From Mycolicibacterium brisbanense (GTDB taxonomy: Bacteria > Actinomycetota > Actinomycetes > Mycobacteriales > Mycobacteriaceae): DNA of 64,000 nt. The notes beneath the pieces are model-generated. The model did no database searches, was not told the DNA's origin, and saw nothing but the letters and a program-made list of their open reading frames with translations. Both the position numbers and the translations under genes were made by a program. The DNA lies in NCBI RefSeq assembly GCF_001570425.1, contig NZ_BCSX01000039.1, positions 248,001 to 312,000 of the forward strand. The letters run 5' to 3'. Within the stretch, counting starts at the first letter, position 1, and every line of letters starts with the position of its first letter. This document shows, piece after piece, positions 15,115 to 24,478 of the stretch.

Positions 15115-17829
15115 GTGAGCCCTACCGCGACTGATGCCCCGCCTGTGTCGACCGACAAGCCCACGTTGATGCTGCTGGACGGCAACTCGCTGGCGTTCCG
15201 CGCGTTCTACGCCCTGCCCGCCGAGAATTTCAAGACCCAGGGTGGGCTCACCACCAACGCGGTGTACGGCTTCACCGCCATGCTGATCAACCTGCTGCGC
15301 GATGAGCAGCCCAGCCATATCGCCGCCGCCTTCGATGTCTCCCGCAAGACCTTCCGCAAGGACAAGTACCCGGAGTACAAGGAAGGGCGGTCGGCCACGC
15401 CCGACGAGTTCCGCGGTCAGATCGACATCACCAAAGAAGTGCTCAACGCACTCGGCATCACCGTGCTCTCCGAGGAGGGCTTCGAGGCCGACGACATCAT
15501 CGCCACGCTGGCCACCCAGGCGCAGGACGCCGGTTACCGGGTGCTCGTGGTCACCGGTGACCGTGACTCCTTGCAGTTGGTCAGCGACGACGTCACCGTG
15601 CTGTATCCCGTCAAGGGGGTCAGTGAGCTGACCCGGTTCACCCCGGACGCTGTCGTCGCCAAATACGGATTGACCCCCACCCAGTACCCCGACTTTGCCG
15701 CACTGCGCGGCGACCCGAGCGACAACCTGCCCGGCATCCCGGGTGTGGGGGAGAAGACCGCCACCAAGTGGATCCTCGAGCACGGGTCGTTGCAGGCGCT
15801 GGTCGACAACGTCGACAAGGTCAAGGGCAAGGTCGGGGACGCGTTGCGCGCCAACCTTTCCCACGTCATCCTCAACCGTGAGCTGACCGAACTGGTCAAG
15901 AACGTGCCGCTGGCGCAGACACCGGACACGCTGCGGATGCTGCCGTGGGACCGCGACCAGATCCATCGGCTGTTCGACGACCTGGAGTTCCGTGTGCTCC
16001 GGGACCGGCTGTTCGACACCCTCAGCTCCGCCGATCCCGAGGTCGAGGCCGGCTTCGAGGTGCGCGGCGGAGTCCTCGCGCCCGGTGAGCTGGCGGCCTG
16101 GCTCGCCGAGCACAGCAACGGACGACGCTTCGGTCTGGCGGTGGTCGGCACCCACAAGGCCTTCGACTCCGACGCCACCGCGCTGGCCATCGCGTCGGCC
16201 GACGGGGAAGGCTGCTATCTCGACACCGCGACGTTGACTCCCGACGACGAGGCCGCCCTCGCGTCGTGGCTGGCCGATCCGGGGCCGCCGAAGGCGCTGC
16301 ACGAAGCCAAGCTCGCCATGCACGATGTCGCCGGGCGCGGCTGGAAACTCGAGGGCGTCACCTCCGACACCGCGCTCGCGGCGTACCTGGTGCGGCCCGG
16401 GCAGCGCAGCTTCGCGCTCGACGACCTGTCGTTGCGTTACCTCAAACGCGAACTGCGCGCCGAAGACACCGAACAGCAACAGCTTTCGCTGCTCGACGAC
16501 ACCGAGGGCGTCGACGAGCAGGCCGTGCAGACCCTGCTGCTGCGGGCCTCGGCGGTCGGTGATCTCGCCGATGCGCTCGACGAGGAACTGGCCCGCATCG
16601 ACTCCTCGTCACTGCTCGGCCAGATGGAACTGCCCGTGCAAAGGGTGCTCGCCGAGATGGAGCAGACCGGCATTGCGGTCGACAGCGACCATCTCAAGGA
16701 ACTGCAGAGCGATTTCGCCGATCAGATCCGCGACGCCGCCGAAGCCGCCTACGCGGTGATCGGTAAGCAGATCAACCTCGGCTCGCCCAAGCAGCTGCAG
16801 GTTGTGCTGTTCGACGAGCTGGAGATGCCCAAGACCAAGCGCACCAAGACCGGCTACACCACCGACGCCGACGCGTTGCAGTCGCTGTTCGACAAGACCG
16901 GGCACCCGTTCCTGCAGCACATGCTGACCCACCGCGATGCCACCCGGCTCAAGGTGACCGTCGACGGGCTGCTGAATTCGGTCGCATCCGACGGCCGGAT
17001 CCACACCACGTTCAACCAGACCATCGCCGCCACCGGCCGGCTCTCGTCCACCGAGCCCAACTTGCAGAACATCCCGATCCGCACGGAGGCCGGCCGGCGC
17101 ATCCGGGACGCGTTCGTCGTCGGTGACGGTTACGCCGAGCTGATGACGGCTGATTACAGCCAGATCGAAATGCGCATCATGGCTCACCTCTCCCGCGACG
17201 AAGGCCTGATCGAAGCGTTCAACACCGGTGAGGATCTGCATTCGTTCGTCGCGTCACGCGCGTTCGACGTGCCCATCGACGAGGTCACCCCTGAGCTGCG
17301 CCGACGGGTCAAAGCGATGTCCTACGGCCTGGCGTACGGGTTGAGCGCCTACGGCCTGGCCAGCCAGCTCAAGATCTCCACCGAAGAGGCCAAGCTCCAG
17401 ATGGAGCAGTACTTCGCACGGTTCGGCGGTATCCGGGACTATCTCCGCGACGTCGTGGACCAGGCCCGCAAGGACGGCTACACCTCGACGGTGTTCGGCC
17501 GCAGGCGCTATCTGCCCGAGCTGGACAGCAGCAACCGCAACGTGCGCGAGGCCGCTGAGCGAGCCGCACTCAACGCACCCATCCAGGGCAGTGCGGCCGA
17601 CATCATCAAGGTCGCGATGATCAACGTCGACAAGGCCATCAAGGCGGCCGGGCTCGCATCCCGCATGCTGCTGCAGGTGCACGACGAATTGTTGTTCGAG
17701 GTCGTCGACGGCGAGCGCGATGCGCTCGAGGCGCTGGTGCGCGAGCACATGGGCAATGCCTACCCGCTGGATGTGCCGTTGGAGGTGTCGGTGGGTTATG
17801 GCCGCAGCTGGGACGCCGCGGCGCACTAG
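15115..17829 (+). CDS. polA: DNA polymerase I
   Basis: Repair and Okazaki-fragment polymerase of 904 aa from the GTG at 15115, the length of M. tuberculosis PolA. The N-terminal 5'-nuclease domain (LLDGNSLAFRAFYAL, LRGDPSDNLPGIPGVGEKTA) is followed by a 3'-5' exonuclease-like domain without its catalytic acidic residues, as in other actinobacteria, and the polymerase domain. Polymerase motifs: A (TADYSQIEMRIMAH), B (RRRVKAMSYGLAYG) and C (LLQVHDELLFEV). It starts the conserved block corresponding to Rv1629 onward. The region before it is an accessory insertion, so the promoter lies in or beyond the LysR gene. Confidence 0.96.
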   Translation: MSPTATDAPPVSTDKPTLMLLDGNSLAFRAFYALPAENFKTQGGLTTNAVYGFTAMLINLLRDEQPSHIAAAFDVSRKTFRKDKYPEYKEGRSATPDEFRGQIDITKEVLNALGITVLSEEGFEADDIIATLATQAQDAGYRVLVVTGDRDSLQLVSDDVTVLYPVKGVSELTRFTPDAVVAKYGLTPTQYPDFAALRGDPSDNLPGIPGVGEKTATKWILEHGSLQALVDNVDKVKGKVGDALRANLSHVILNRELTELVKNVPLAQTPDTLRMLPWDRDQIHRLFDDLEFRVLRDRLFDTLSSADPEVEAGFEVRGGVLAPGELAAWLAEHSNGRRFGLAVVGTHKAFDSDATALAIASADGEGCYLDTATLTPDDEAALASWLADPGPPKALHEAKLAMHDVAGRGWKLEGVTSDTALAAYLVRPGQRSFALDDLSLRYLKRELRAEDTEQQQLSLLDDTEGVDEQAVQTLLLRASAVGDLADALDEELARIDSSSLLGQMELPVQRVLAEMEQTGIAVDSDHLKELQSDFADQIRDAAEAAYAVIGKQINLGSPKQLQVVLFDELEMPKTKRTKTGYTTDADALQSLFDKTGHPFLQHMLTHRDATRLKVTVDGLLNSVASDGRIHTTFNQTIAATGRLSSTEPNLQNIPIRTEAGRRIRDAFVVGDGYAELMTADYSQIEMRIMAHLSRDEGLIEAFNTGEDLHSFVASRAFDVPIDEVTPELRRRVKAMSYGLAYGLSAYGLASQLKISTEEAKLQMEQYFARFGGIRDYLRDVVDQARKDGYTSTVFGRRRYLPELDSSNRNVREAAERAALNAPIQGSAADIIKVAMINVDKAIKAAGLASRMLLQVHDELLFEVVDGERDALEALVREHMGNAYPLDVPLEVSVGYGRSWDAAAH

Positions 17830-17853
17830 CGGCGAAACAGCTGGGGCCGCTCA

Positions 17854-18489
17854 CTAGCGCGCGTCGGCCCCCAGACCGACACCCAGCACCACCAGCGCGG
17901 CGCCCACCGCTCGTTCGATGCGGCGACGAATGTGGCTGCGGTTCAGGATGTTTCGTGCTCGATGGGCGGCCAGCACGACACCGACACACCATGCCGTGTC
18001 CACCACCAGCTGGATGACGGCCAGCACCAGCAAAGTCGGCAGCACCGGGCCGGTCGCGGGGAGAAACTGCGGGAGCACCACGATGCCGAAGGCCGCCGCC
18101 TTCGGATTGGCAGCGATCGACACCAGCGCCGCGCGAAACGCCGCGCCCGGAGTCCGCCCGCGCGGCGGCAGCGGCAACTCGATGTCCGCCGGATGCGTTG
18201 CGCTGCGCCACGCGCTGATCCCTAGCCAGACCAGAACGGCGGCCCCGATGACGTGCAGAGCCAGCGACAGCATTTTGTTGGCCGTCAGCAGCATCGACAG
18301 GCCGGCGCCGCCGGCCAACGTCCAGCCGAAGATCCCGATCTCGTTGCCGACCACTGCCGCCAGGCCAGCCGTCCGACCGTCACGCACCGAGCGATGCAGA
18401 AAGAGGACCGTCGCCGGCCCGGGCAGCGCGGCGAGGATCACCGACGCGACCACGAACGCCGGCAAGACGTCGAGTATGTGGGCGACCAT
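17854..18489 (-). CDS. LysE/RhtB-family amino-acid exporter
   Basis: A 211-aa integral membrane protein with about six hydrophobic segments. The N-terminal signature ASVILAALPGPATVLFLHRSVRDGR matches the LysE/RhtB pattern (xPGPxxxxxxxxxxxxG). Family members export basic or neutral amino acids or their derivatives; this one's substrate cannot be read from sequence. It is convergent with polA (24 bp gap) and absent from the corresponding M. tuberculosis block, so it is probably an accessory insertion. Confidence 0.87.
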   Translation of the reverse strand: MVAHILDVLPAFVVASVILAALPGPATVLFLHRSVRDGRTAGLAAVVGNEIGIFGWTLAGGAGLSMLLTANKMLSLALHVIGAAVLVWLGISAWRSATHPADIELPLPPRGRTPGAAFRAALVSIAANPKAAAFGIVVLPQFLPATGPVLPTLLVLAVIQLVVDTAWCVGVVLAAHRARNILNRSHIRRRIERAVGAALVVLGVGLGADAR

Positions 18490-18625
18490 GGGGAAAGTAT
18501 CGCTGACCAGCGCAAGTGATTACCTCGCCGAGGCGCTGAGTGGCCGAAACAGGGTCGCTTCGACCGGAGAGGGTCTTCTGTTCGTTTCCGCAGTTCACGG
18601 CATTGATCGGTCGTACGCTCACGGC

Positions 18626-19405
18626 GTGGCGACGTTCGCGCTGGTCCATGGTGCCTGGCTCGGGGCCTGGTGTTGGGAGTTGGTGACACCACTTCTTGAG
18701 CAGGCCGGCCATGCAGTCGTCGCGGTGGATCTGCCCTGCGAGGACGCGTCGGCCAGTTTCGATACCTATGCGGATGTGGTGTGTGAGTCGCTCACGCGCT
18801 GCGATGACGATGTGGTGCTCGTTGGCCATTCGATGGGGGCTCACACGGTGCCGCTTGTCGCCGACCGGCGGCCCGTGCGACATGTGGTGTACCTGTGTGG
18901 CGTGGTCCCATCGCTTGGCCAGAGCCTTTCGGATCAGTTGCTTGCCGACCCGGGCATGCTTGATCCGCTCTGGCAGCAGGGCGTGGCTATGGATCACGAG
19001 CAGACCCGATCGACATGGGTTGATGCCGACATCGCAAAGCAGGTGATGTTTCACGATTGCGGCGACCGGACGGCGAGTGCTGCCTTTGATCGCCTTCGCC
19101 CGCAAGCCTTGACGCCTCAGGGGTCACCGCTGCCCTTGACTCGATTCCCTGCGGTCTGCAGCACTTACGTCGTTTGTCGCGATGACAAGTTGTTGTGTCC
19201 GGAGTGGTCGCAGCGGGTCGCAAGGGACAGGCTTGATGCCGCCATCATCGAGCTTCCTGGTGGTCATTCGCCTTTTCTGTCACGACCGCGATCCGTCGCC
19301 GACCTGCTTGTTGGGTATAGCGGGCGGCACTGTATAGCGCGAGGTTTTCTGTCCACGTCGTGTGGTCGATGCTCCCAAGCGGCGCGGAGGTCCGGACGCC
19401 CTTGA
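18626..19405 (+). CDS. Alpha/beta hydrolase, salicylate-esterase-like
   Basis: A 259-aa product from the GTG at 18626 (VATFALVHGAWLGAW). The nucleophile elbow is VGHSMGAH and the late His is in PGGHSPFLS. The hydrolase fold should end near residue 230; the last ~28 residues (a Cys/Arg-rich tail) look like read-through into intergenic DNA. Base composition is lower in GC than its neighbours (many GTT, TTG, CAT codons), suggesting transfer. The start is uncertain because the frame stays open further upstream, antisense to the LysE gene; no good Shine-Dalgarno was seen. Confidence 0.7.
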   Translation: MATFALVHGAWLGAWCWELVTPLLEQAGHAVVAVDLPCEDASASFDTYADVVCESLTRCDDDVVLVGHSMGAHTVPLVADRRPVRHVVYLCGVVPSLGQSLSDQLLADPGMLDPLWQQGVAMDHEQTRSTWVDADIAKQVMFHDCGDRTASAAFDRLRPQALTPQGSPLPLTRFPAVCSTYVVCRDDKLLCPEWSQRVARDRLDAAIIELPGGHSPFLSRPRSVADLLVGYSGRHCIARGFLSTSCGRCSQAARRSGRP

Positions 19406-19433
19406 GCAAGCAGGTCTCGGGCGGTGCCCCTGG

Positions 19434-20630
19434 TCAGGCGGCCCGGTAGTTGGCCAGCCAGCCCAGGATCGGCGCGGCGGACCGGGCCGATGCGACGGCG
19501 TAGACCTCTTCGTTGAGCAGGGCGTAGACCCGTTGGTCGCCGAATCCGCGGTCGATGCGGTCGCGCACGAATGCCAGCTCGACGACGGAGGCGGCGAATC
19601 GGGCCACTGCCTTGCCCGCCGGGCGGCCGCCGGCGCGTGTCGCCTCGTTGATCGCGCCTCTGCGGGTGCGCAGCGACCCCAGCCAGGTCGCCTCGTTGTC
19701 GGTGATCAAGCCTGCGGCGACCATGCCGGGCAGTTTGGCGGCGACCAGGTGCTGCTCGCGGCGGCGGCTGGCGATGGCGACGGCGATCATCAGTGCGAAG
19801 ATCGGCACCATCCAGACCACGTAGACGATGAAGTAGGTGCCCACGCCGAGCAGCGACGAGCCGTTCCACAGGCCGTGCATGACCACCGCGCCGAGATATC
19901 CGGCCAGGATGCAGCAGAACTTGAGGAGCAACGAGCGCTGCTGCAGGGCGAAGTACACACCGATAGCGGTCATCGTGGTGAACAGCGGATGCGCAAACGG
20001 GCCCATGATCAGCCGCATCGCGGCCGTGACCAGCGAGCCGGCCAGTGAGTCCGCGTTGGCGATGTACATAATGTCTTCCAACCAGGCGAATCCCACCCCG
20101 ACGAGCCCCGCGTAGACCAGGCAGTCCGTGAGCGAATTGAGCTCGTTGCGGCGTCGGCCGGTCATCATGAGCAGCAGGAATGCGCCTTTGGCGGCCTCTT
20201 CGATGAACGGGGCCCGGATGGCCGTCGAGTCGACGCTCTCGGGCAGGAAAGTCCCGGGAGCCAGCACCGAATCCCCGATCAGGCCCACCACCAGCGAGAT
20301 CAGCACGGCGATCGACGCGCCCCACCCGAAGGCCATCAGCAGCAGCCGCGGCGGCTCGGGCTCCCAGCGGTCCAGCCACAGGTATGCGAACACCACCAGG
20401 GTCATGGTCGCGGTGGACAATACGAAACCGACGATGGCGCCCACGGGGTTGATCACCGTGAACAACAACACCAGCAGGCCGATGAGCACGCCGAATGCGA
20501 TGAGCACACCCAGCGGCGCCCCCACTTTGCGGATCGGTCGCGGCATGGGCCCGGTGACCGGAAGCCACGGCCATGCCGGGGGCATCGGTGCAGGGGAGGG
20601 GGGTGGGAACTGCATCGGGGAGTACGCCAC
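19434..20630 (-). CDS. PrsW-family intramembrane metalloprotease
   Basis: A multi-pass membrane protein of about 398 aa. A Pro-rich cytosolic N-terminus is followed by helices carrying the PrsW motifs: EEAAK in FIEEAAKGAFLLL, the F-x-x-x-E motif in FAWLEDIMYIA, and two His motifs (AHPLFTTM, VMHGLWNGS). In Bacillus PrsW cleaves an anti-sigma factor; the target here is unknown. The start was set at a GTG (20630) with an ATG five codons later (20615) as an alternative. Divergent from rpsA. The charged C-terminal ~110 residues (after IASRRREQ) are outside the membrane. Confidence 0.85.
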   Translation of the reverse strand: MAYSPMQFPPPSPAPMPPAWPWLPVTGPMPRPIRKVGAPLGVLIAFGVLIGLLVLLFTVINPVGAIVGFVLSTATMTLVVFAYLWLDRWEPEPPRLLLMAFGWGASIAVLISLVVGLIGDSVLAPGTFLPESVDSTAIRAPFIEEAAKGAFLLLMMTGRRRNELNSLTDCLVYAGLVGVGFAWLEDIMYIANADSLAGSLVTAAMRLIMGPFAHPLFTTMTAIGVYFALQQRSLLLKFCCILAGYLGAVVMHGLWNGSSLLGVGTYFIVYVVWMVPIFALMIAVAIASRRREQHLVAAKLPGMVAAGLITDNEATWLGSLRTRRGAINEATRAGGRPAGKAVARFAASVVELAFVRDRIDRGFGDQRVYALLNEEVYAVASARSAAPILGWLANYRAA

Positions 20631-20668
20631 GATCGAAGGGTAACGGCGGGGTTCCGCGCGGACCGGGT

Positions 20669-20698
20669 TTGTCCTGCGTGTGCCCAGTCGAGTACTCT
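20669..20698 (+). promoter_or_regulatory. Candidate SigA-type promoter of rpsA
   Basis: TTGTCC (20669-20674) and TACTCT (20693-20698) are separated by 18 bp and lie about 100 bp before the rpsA ATG, in the gap between the divergent prsW-like gene and rpsA. The boxes fit the mycobacterial housekeeping consensus loosely. The ~100-nt leader is AT-richer than its surroundings. Confidence 0.4.
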
Positions 20699-20798
20699 CG
20701 TTAAGTACCTGTGTGCGCAGTTTGTCCGCACCCACCGGTCATCAATATCAATTGTTCAACTGTCCCTACGAGTAAACCTGTCCGGAGCAACCCACCAC

Positions 20799-22238
20799 AT
20801 GCCAAGTCCCTCCGTCACCTCGCCCCAAGTAGCCGTCAACGACATCGGCTCGGCTGAGGACTTTCTCGCCGCCATCGACAAAACCATCAAATACTTCAAC
20901 GATGGCGACATCGTCGAGGGAACCATCGTCAAGGTTGACCGTGACGAGGTCCTGCTCGACATCGGCTACAAGACCGAAGGTGTCATTCCTTCCCGCGAAC
21001 TCTCCATCAAGCACGATGTCGACCCCAACGAGGTCGTTTCCGTGGGCGATGAGGTCGAGGCCCTCGTTCTCACCAAGGAGGACAAGGAAGGCCGCCTGAT
21101 CCTGTCCAAGAAGCGGGCTCAGTACGAGCGCGCCTGGGGCACCATCGAGGAGCTCAAGGAGAAGGACGAGGCCGTCAAGGGCACCGTCATCGAGGTCGTC
21201 AAGGGCGGCCTGATCCTCGACATCGGCCTGCGTGGCTTCCTGCCCGCATCGCTCGTCGAGATGCGTCGCGTCCGCGATCTGCAGCCGTACATCGGCAAGG
21301 AGATCGAGGCCAAGATCATCGAGCTGGACAAGAACCGCAACAACGTGGTGCTGAGCCGCCGCGCCTGGCTGGAGCAGACCCAGTCCGAGGTGCGCAGCGA
21401 GTTCCTCAACCAGCTCACCAAGGGCGCCATCCGCAAGGGTGTCGTGTCCTCGATCGTCAACTTCGGCGCGTTCGTCGATCTCGGCGGCGTCGACGGTCTG
21501 GTGCACGTCTCCGAGCTGTCCTGGAAGCACATCGATCACCCGTCCGAGGTGGTTCAGGTGGGCGACGAGGTCACCGTCGAGGTGCTCGACGTCGACATGG
21601 ACCGCGAGCGGGTTTCGTTGTCGCTCAAGGCGACTCAGGAAGACCCGTGGCGCCACTTCGCCCGTACCCACGCGATCGGCCAGATCGTGCCGGGCAAGGT
21701 CACCAAGCTGGTGCCGTTCGGTGCGTTCGTCCGCGTCGAGGAGGGCATCGAGGGTCTGGTGCACATCTCGGAGCTGTCCGAGCGCCACGTCGAGGTCCCG
21801 GACCAGGTGGTCCAGGTCGGCGACGACGCGATGGTCAAGGTCATCGACATCGACCTGGAGCGTCGCCGGATCTCGCTGAGCCTCAAGCAGGCCAACGAGG
21901 ACTACACCGAGGAGTTCGACCCGTCGAAGTACGGCATGGCCGACAGCTACGACGAGCAGGGCAACTACATCTTCCCCGAGGGCTTCGACGCCGAGAGCAA
22001 CGAATGGCTCGAGGGCTTCGAGAAGCAGCGTGACGAGTGGGAGGCCCGGTACGCCGAGGCCGAGCGCCGCCACAAGATGCACACCACGCAGATGGAGAAG
22101 TTCGCCGCTGCGGAGGCCGAGGCCGCCAGTGCCCCGGTGTCCAATGGTTCGTCGCGCTCGGAGGAGTCGACCGGCGGTACGCTGGCCAGCGATGCCCAGC
22201 TCGCCGCGCTGCGCGAGAAGCTCGCGGGCAACGCCTAA
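20799..22238 (+). CDS. rpsA: 30S ribosomal protein S1
   Basis: A 479-aa protein with four S1 OB-fold RNA-binding domains at about residues 35-105, 123-190, 207-277 and 293-363 (repeats of GTVxxVxxxGxxVDL and VSELSW/ISELSE). The last ~115 residues are acidic and Glu/Ala-rich, the mycobacterial C-terminus implicated in trans-translation and pyrazinoic-acid binding. It helps load mRNA on the 30S subunit. The order polA-...-rpsA-coaE is conserved apart from the inserted genes before it. A strong terminator follows. Confidence 0.97.
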   Translation: MPSPSVTSPQVAVNDIGSAEDFLAAIDKTIKYFNDGDIVEGTIVKVDRDEVLLDIGYKTEGVIPSRELSIKHDVDPNEVVSVGDEVEALVLTKEDKEGRLILSKKRAQYERAWGTIEELKEKDEAVKGTVIEVVKGGLILDIGLRGFLPASLVEMRRVRDLQPYIGKEIEAKIIELDKNRNNVVLSRRAWLEQTQSEVRSEFLNQLTKGAIRKGVVSSIVNFGAFVDLGGVDGLVHVSELSWKHIDHPSEVVQVGDEVTVEVLDVDMDRERVSLSLKATQEDPWRHFARTHAIGQIVPGKVTKLVPFGAFVRVEEGIEGLVHISELSERHVEVPDQVVQVGDDAMVKVIDIDLERRRISLSLKQANEDYTEEFDPSKYGMADSYDEQGNYIFPEGFDAESNEWLEGFEKQRDEWEARYAEAERRHKMHTTQMEKFAAAEAEAASAPVSNGSSRSEESTGGTLASDAQLAALREKLAGNA

Positions 22239-22249
22239 GTAATCTGGCA

Positions 22250-22285
22250 AAGAACGCCCCGGCCCCTTTGGGCCGGGGCGTTCTT
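22250..22285 (+). terminator. Intrinsic terminator after rpsA
   Basis: A 15-bp perfect stem (AAGAACGCCCCGGCC at 22250-22264, GGCCGGGGCGTTCTT at 22271-22285) with a 6-nt loop is followed by CGTTTT. It starts 12 bp after the rpsA stop and ends 30 bp before coaE, so coaE probably depends on its own promoter or read-through. Confidence 0.9.
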
Positions 22286-22314
22286 CGTTTTGGGCAACTG
22301 ACACACTGTTGGGC

Positions 22315-23490
22315 GTGCTTCGTATCGGGTTGACCGGCGGGATCGGCGCCGGAAAGTCAACGGTGTCGGCCACATTCGCAGATCTCGGCGGCATCGTCGT
22401 CGATGGCGATGTCATTGCGCGGGAGGTGGTCGAGCCCGGAACCGAGGGACTGGCCAAGCTGGTCGACGCGTTCGGGGACGCCATCCTGCTGCCGGACGGC
22501 GCGCTGAACCGGCCTGCGCTGGCGGCGGTGGCTTTCAGCGACGACGAGAAGCGTGCGAGGTTGAACGGCATCGTGCATCCGCTGGTGGCGCACCGACGGT
22601 CGGAGCTGATCGCCGCGGCGGCCGAGGACGCCGTGATCGTCGAGGACATTCCGCTGCTGGTGGAGTCCCAGATGGCGCCGATGTTCCCGCTGGTGGTGAT
22701 CGTCAACGCCGACGTCGAGACGCGGGTGAAGCGGCTCATCGAATACCGCGGGTTCAGCGAGCAGGATGCCCGGGCCCGCGTCGCGGCGCAGGCCACCGAG
22801 GAGCAGCGCCGTGCGGTGGCCGACGTCTGGCTGGACAATTCCGGATCCGCGGGTGCGCTCGTCGAACAGGCCCGCGGCCTCTGGCACGAGCGCATCCTGC
22901 CGTTCGCGCACAATCTGCAGGCGCGTCGACCTGCCCACCTCGCGCCGAAGGTCGTGCCCTATGACCCGACCTGGCCCGACCACGCGCGCCGCATCATCGC
23001 CCGCCTCAACACGGCCTGTGGGCACCGCGCGCTGCGCATCGATCACATCGGCTCGACAGCGGTGCCGGGCATGGACGCCAAGGATGTCATCGACATCCAG
23101 ATCACGGTGGCGGCCATCGAGGTCGCCGACGAACTCGAGGAGCCGCTGCTGGCCGCGGGCTACCCGCGGATCGCGTCGATCACGCACGACAATCCGCATT
23201 CTCGGCCGCATGCGGAAGATCCGGCCATGTGGCACAAGCGTTTTCACGCCTCGGCTGATCCGGGCCGGCCCACCAACGTGCATGTGCGGGTGGACGGTTG
23301 GCCCAACCAGCGGTTCGCGTTGCTGTTCCGCGATTGGCTGCAGGCCAATCCGGCGGTGCAGCCGGAGTACCTCGAGATCAAGCGGGCGGCGATGGGCGCA
23401 CCGGACTACACCGAGGCCAAAGAACCGTGGTTCATGGATGCCTACCAGCGGGCCTGGCTCTGGGCCGACACCACCGGCTGGCAGCCCTAA
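22315..23490 (+). CDS. coaE: Dephospho-CoA kinase fused to a GrpB/UPF0157 domain
   Basis: Last enzyme of coenzyme A synthesis. The N-terminal ~200 residues are the kinase with P-loop GLTGGIGAGKST and the DGDVIAREVVEPG and IEDIPLLVE segments. Residues ~205-391 are a GrpB (UPF0157) nucleotidyltransferase-like domain (PYDPTWPDHARRI, DHIGSTAVPGMDAKDVIDIQ). The same fusion is found in M. tuberculosis CoaE (Rv1631). The start was placed at the GTG giving VLRIGLTGG; a TTG two codons upstream is less likely. The 3' end overlaps the next minus-strand gene by 4 bp. Confidence 0.95.
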   Translation: MLRIGLTGGIGAGKSTVSATFADLGGIVVDGDVIAREVVEPGTEGLAKLVDAFGDAILLPDGALNRPALAAVAFSDDEKRARLNGIVHPLVAHRRSELIAAAAEDAVIVEDIPLLVESQMAPMFPLVVIVNADVETRVKRLIEYRGFSEQDARARVAAQATEEQRRAVADVWLDNSGSAGALVEQARGLWHERILPFAHNLQARRPAHLAPKVVPYDPTWPDHARRIIARLNTACGHRALRIDHIGSTAVPGMDAKDVIDIQITVAAIEVADELEEPLLAAGYPRIASITHDNPHSRPHAEDPAMWHKRFHASADPGRPTNVHVRVDGWPNQRFALLFRDWLQANPAVQPEYLEIKRAAMGAPDYTEAKEPWFMDAYQRAWLWADTTGWQP

Positions 23491-24026
23491 GCGGCGGGCG
23501 GCGGCCCGACGGCGGCCGGCGGGGGCACCGCGGCGTCGACGGACCCGGGACTCGCGCCGTTCGACAGCGGTGCACCACACGCCAGGCTGCCGTAGTTCGG
23601 ATCGTCGTGCGGACGCGTCAGCCTCGGCGCGACCCAGGTGTCGGCCTGGGCGACGATCTGGTCGTCGACGAGGATCTCGCAGTGCAGGTTCGCCGAGTAC
23701 GGCCAGTCGATCGACACCGTCATGCCGGCGAGCTGCGGGTTGGACACCACGCCGGTGGCTTCGAAGACCCGTCCCGGCAGCATCGTCGGGTTGGCGCTGT
23801 TGATGTTGTTGTCGTCGATCTTGTAGGAGACCATCGCGTTGCGCGACACGCCGTCGATCCTGGCCCTGTAAGTGGCGTTGTGCAGTTGCTGGTCCGGCTG
23901 CGGCACCGCGCTCGGCTGGGGTGGGGCGTCGGGGTCTGCTCCCGCAGTGGCGGGAATCAACTGCGCGCCGAAGAGCAGTCCTGCCAGTGCGGCAGCTGTC
24001 ACCCCGGCGTACTTAGTCGGGCTCAT
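23487..24026 (-). CDS. Secreted protein of unknown function
   Basis: A 179-aa product with a clear Sec signal peptide (MSPTKYAGVTAAALAGLLFGAQLIPATAGA, cleavage near residue 30), Pro-rich ends and a central beta-rich domain (~residues 45-140) with two cysteines (LHCEI, SLACG) that could pair. No catalytic motif was recognised. The middle (VSYKIDDNNINSANPTMLPGRVFEATGVVSNP) looks like a small extracellular binding domain. It lies 11 bp downstream of the DUF402 gene on the same strand and is convergent with coaE. Confidence 0.75.
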   Translation of the reverse strand: MSPTKYAGVTAAALAGLLFGAQLIPATAGADPDAPPQPSAVPQPDQQLHNATYRARIDGVSRNAMVSYKIDDNNINSANPTMLPGRVFEATGVVSNPQLAGMTVSIDWPYSANLHCEILVDDQIVAQADTWVAPRLTRPHDDPNYGSLACGAPLSNGASPGSVDAAVPPPAAVGPPPAA

Positions 24027-24037
24027 GAATGCCGACC

Positions 24038-24478
24038 TTACAAGGTCGGCCACGTCACGGCCATGCCGTTGCCGGCAAGCCACCGATCGAGGTCGTAGCC
24101 GTTGCGGGCCAGGCCGTCGATGGCACCCGCGGCGGTCTTGATCGCCTGCTCGGCGGTCTCCGGGCTGAGCAGGCCGTGGCGCACTGCCGTCATCAGTTCG
24201 TCGACGTCGTCCAGCTCGACGCCGATCCCGGTGCGCACGACCAGGTCGAGGTAGTGGTCTTCCGAATACCACCTGGTGTCGCCCGCGGTGAACCGGCCGA
24301 CGTCCAGGTAGAAGTCCTGCTCGCGCTCGTGGCCGGGGTTGAAGTGGAAGATCGTCGCCCGCAGCCCCAGCGGCGGCAGCAGCCACGATTGCAGGTAGTG
24401 GAACTGCGCGCGGCCCGGGGTAGGGCGGGCGAGGTACAGGCCCCACGGCTCGACCGCGTACACGTCGACGGCCCGCAC
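24038..24478 (-). CDS. DUF402 family protein
   Basis: Corresponds to Rv1632c. From the first usual start (GTG at 24478) it is 146 aa and contains the DUF402 core (GLRATIFHFNPGHEREQDFYLDVG, then EDHYLDLVVRTG) with the acidic residues thought to bind a divalent metal. DUF402 proteins include nucleoside phosphatases. The frame stays open and family-like for 22 more codons upstream (HPPKHETFDLVARTNTDPKG) back to an ATC at 24544, with no ATG, GTG or TTG in between. The true start may therefore be an unusual codon, or the protein is shortened. Divergent from uvrB. Confidence 0.8.
   Translation of the reverse strand: MRAVDVYAVEPWGLYLARPTPGRAQFHYLQSWLLPPLGLRATIFHFNPGHEREQDFYLDVGRFTAGDTRWYSEDHYLDLVVRTGIGVELDDVDELMTAVRHGLLSPETAEQAIKTAAGAIDGLARNGYDLDRWLAGNGMAVTWPTL

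Noticed and set aside
17918..18625. N-terminal extension of the hydrolase at 18626
   Set aside because: The frame is open but antisense to the LysE gene and unlike any hydrolase N-terminus; the GTG at 18626 starts at the first beta strand.
20766..22913. A 715-codon minus-strand frame over rpsA and coaE
   Set aside because: Antisense to two conserved genes; Ser/Leu repeats mirror the codons opposite.
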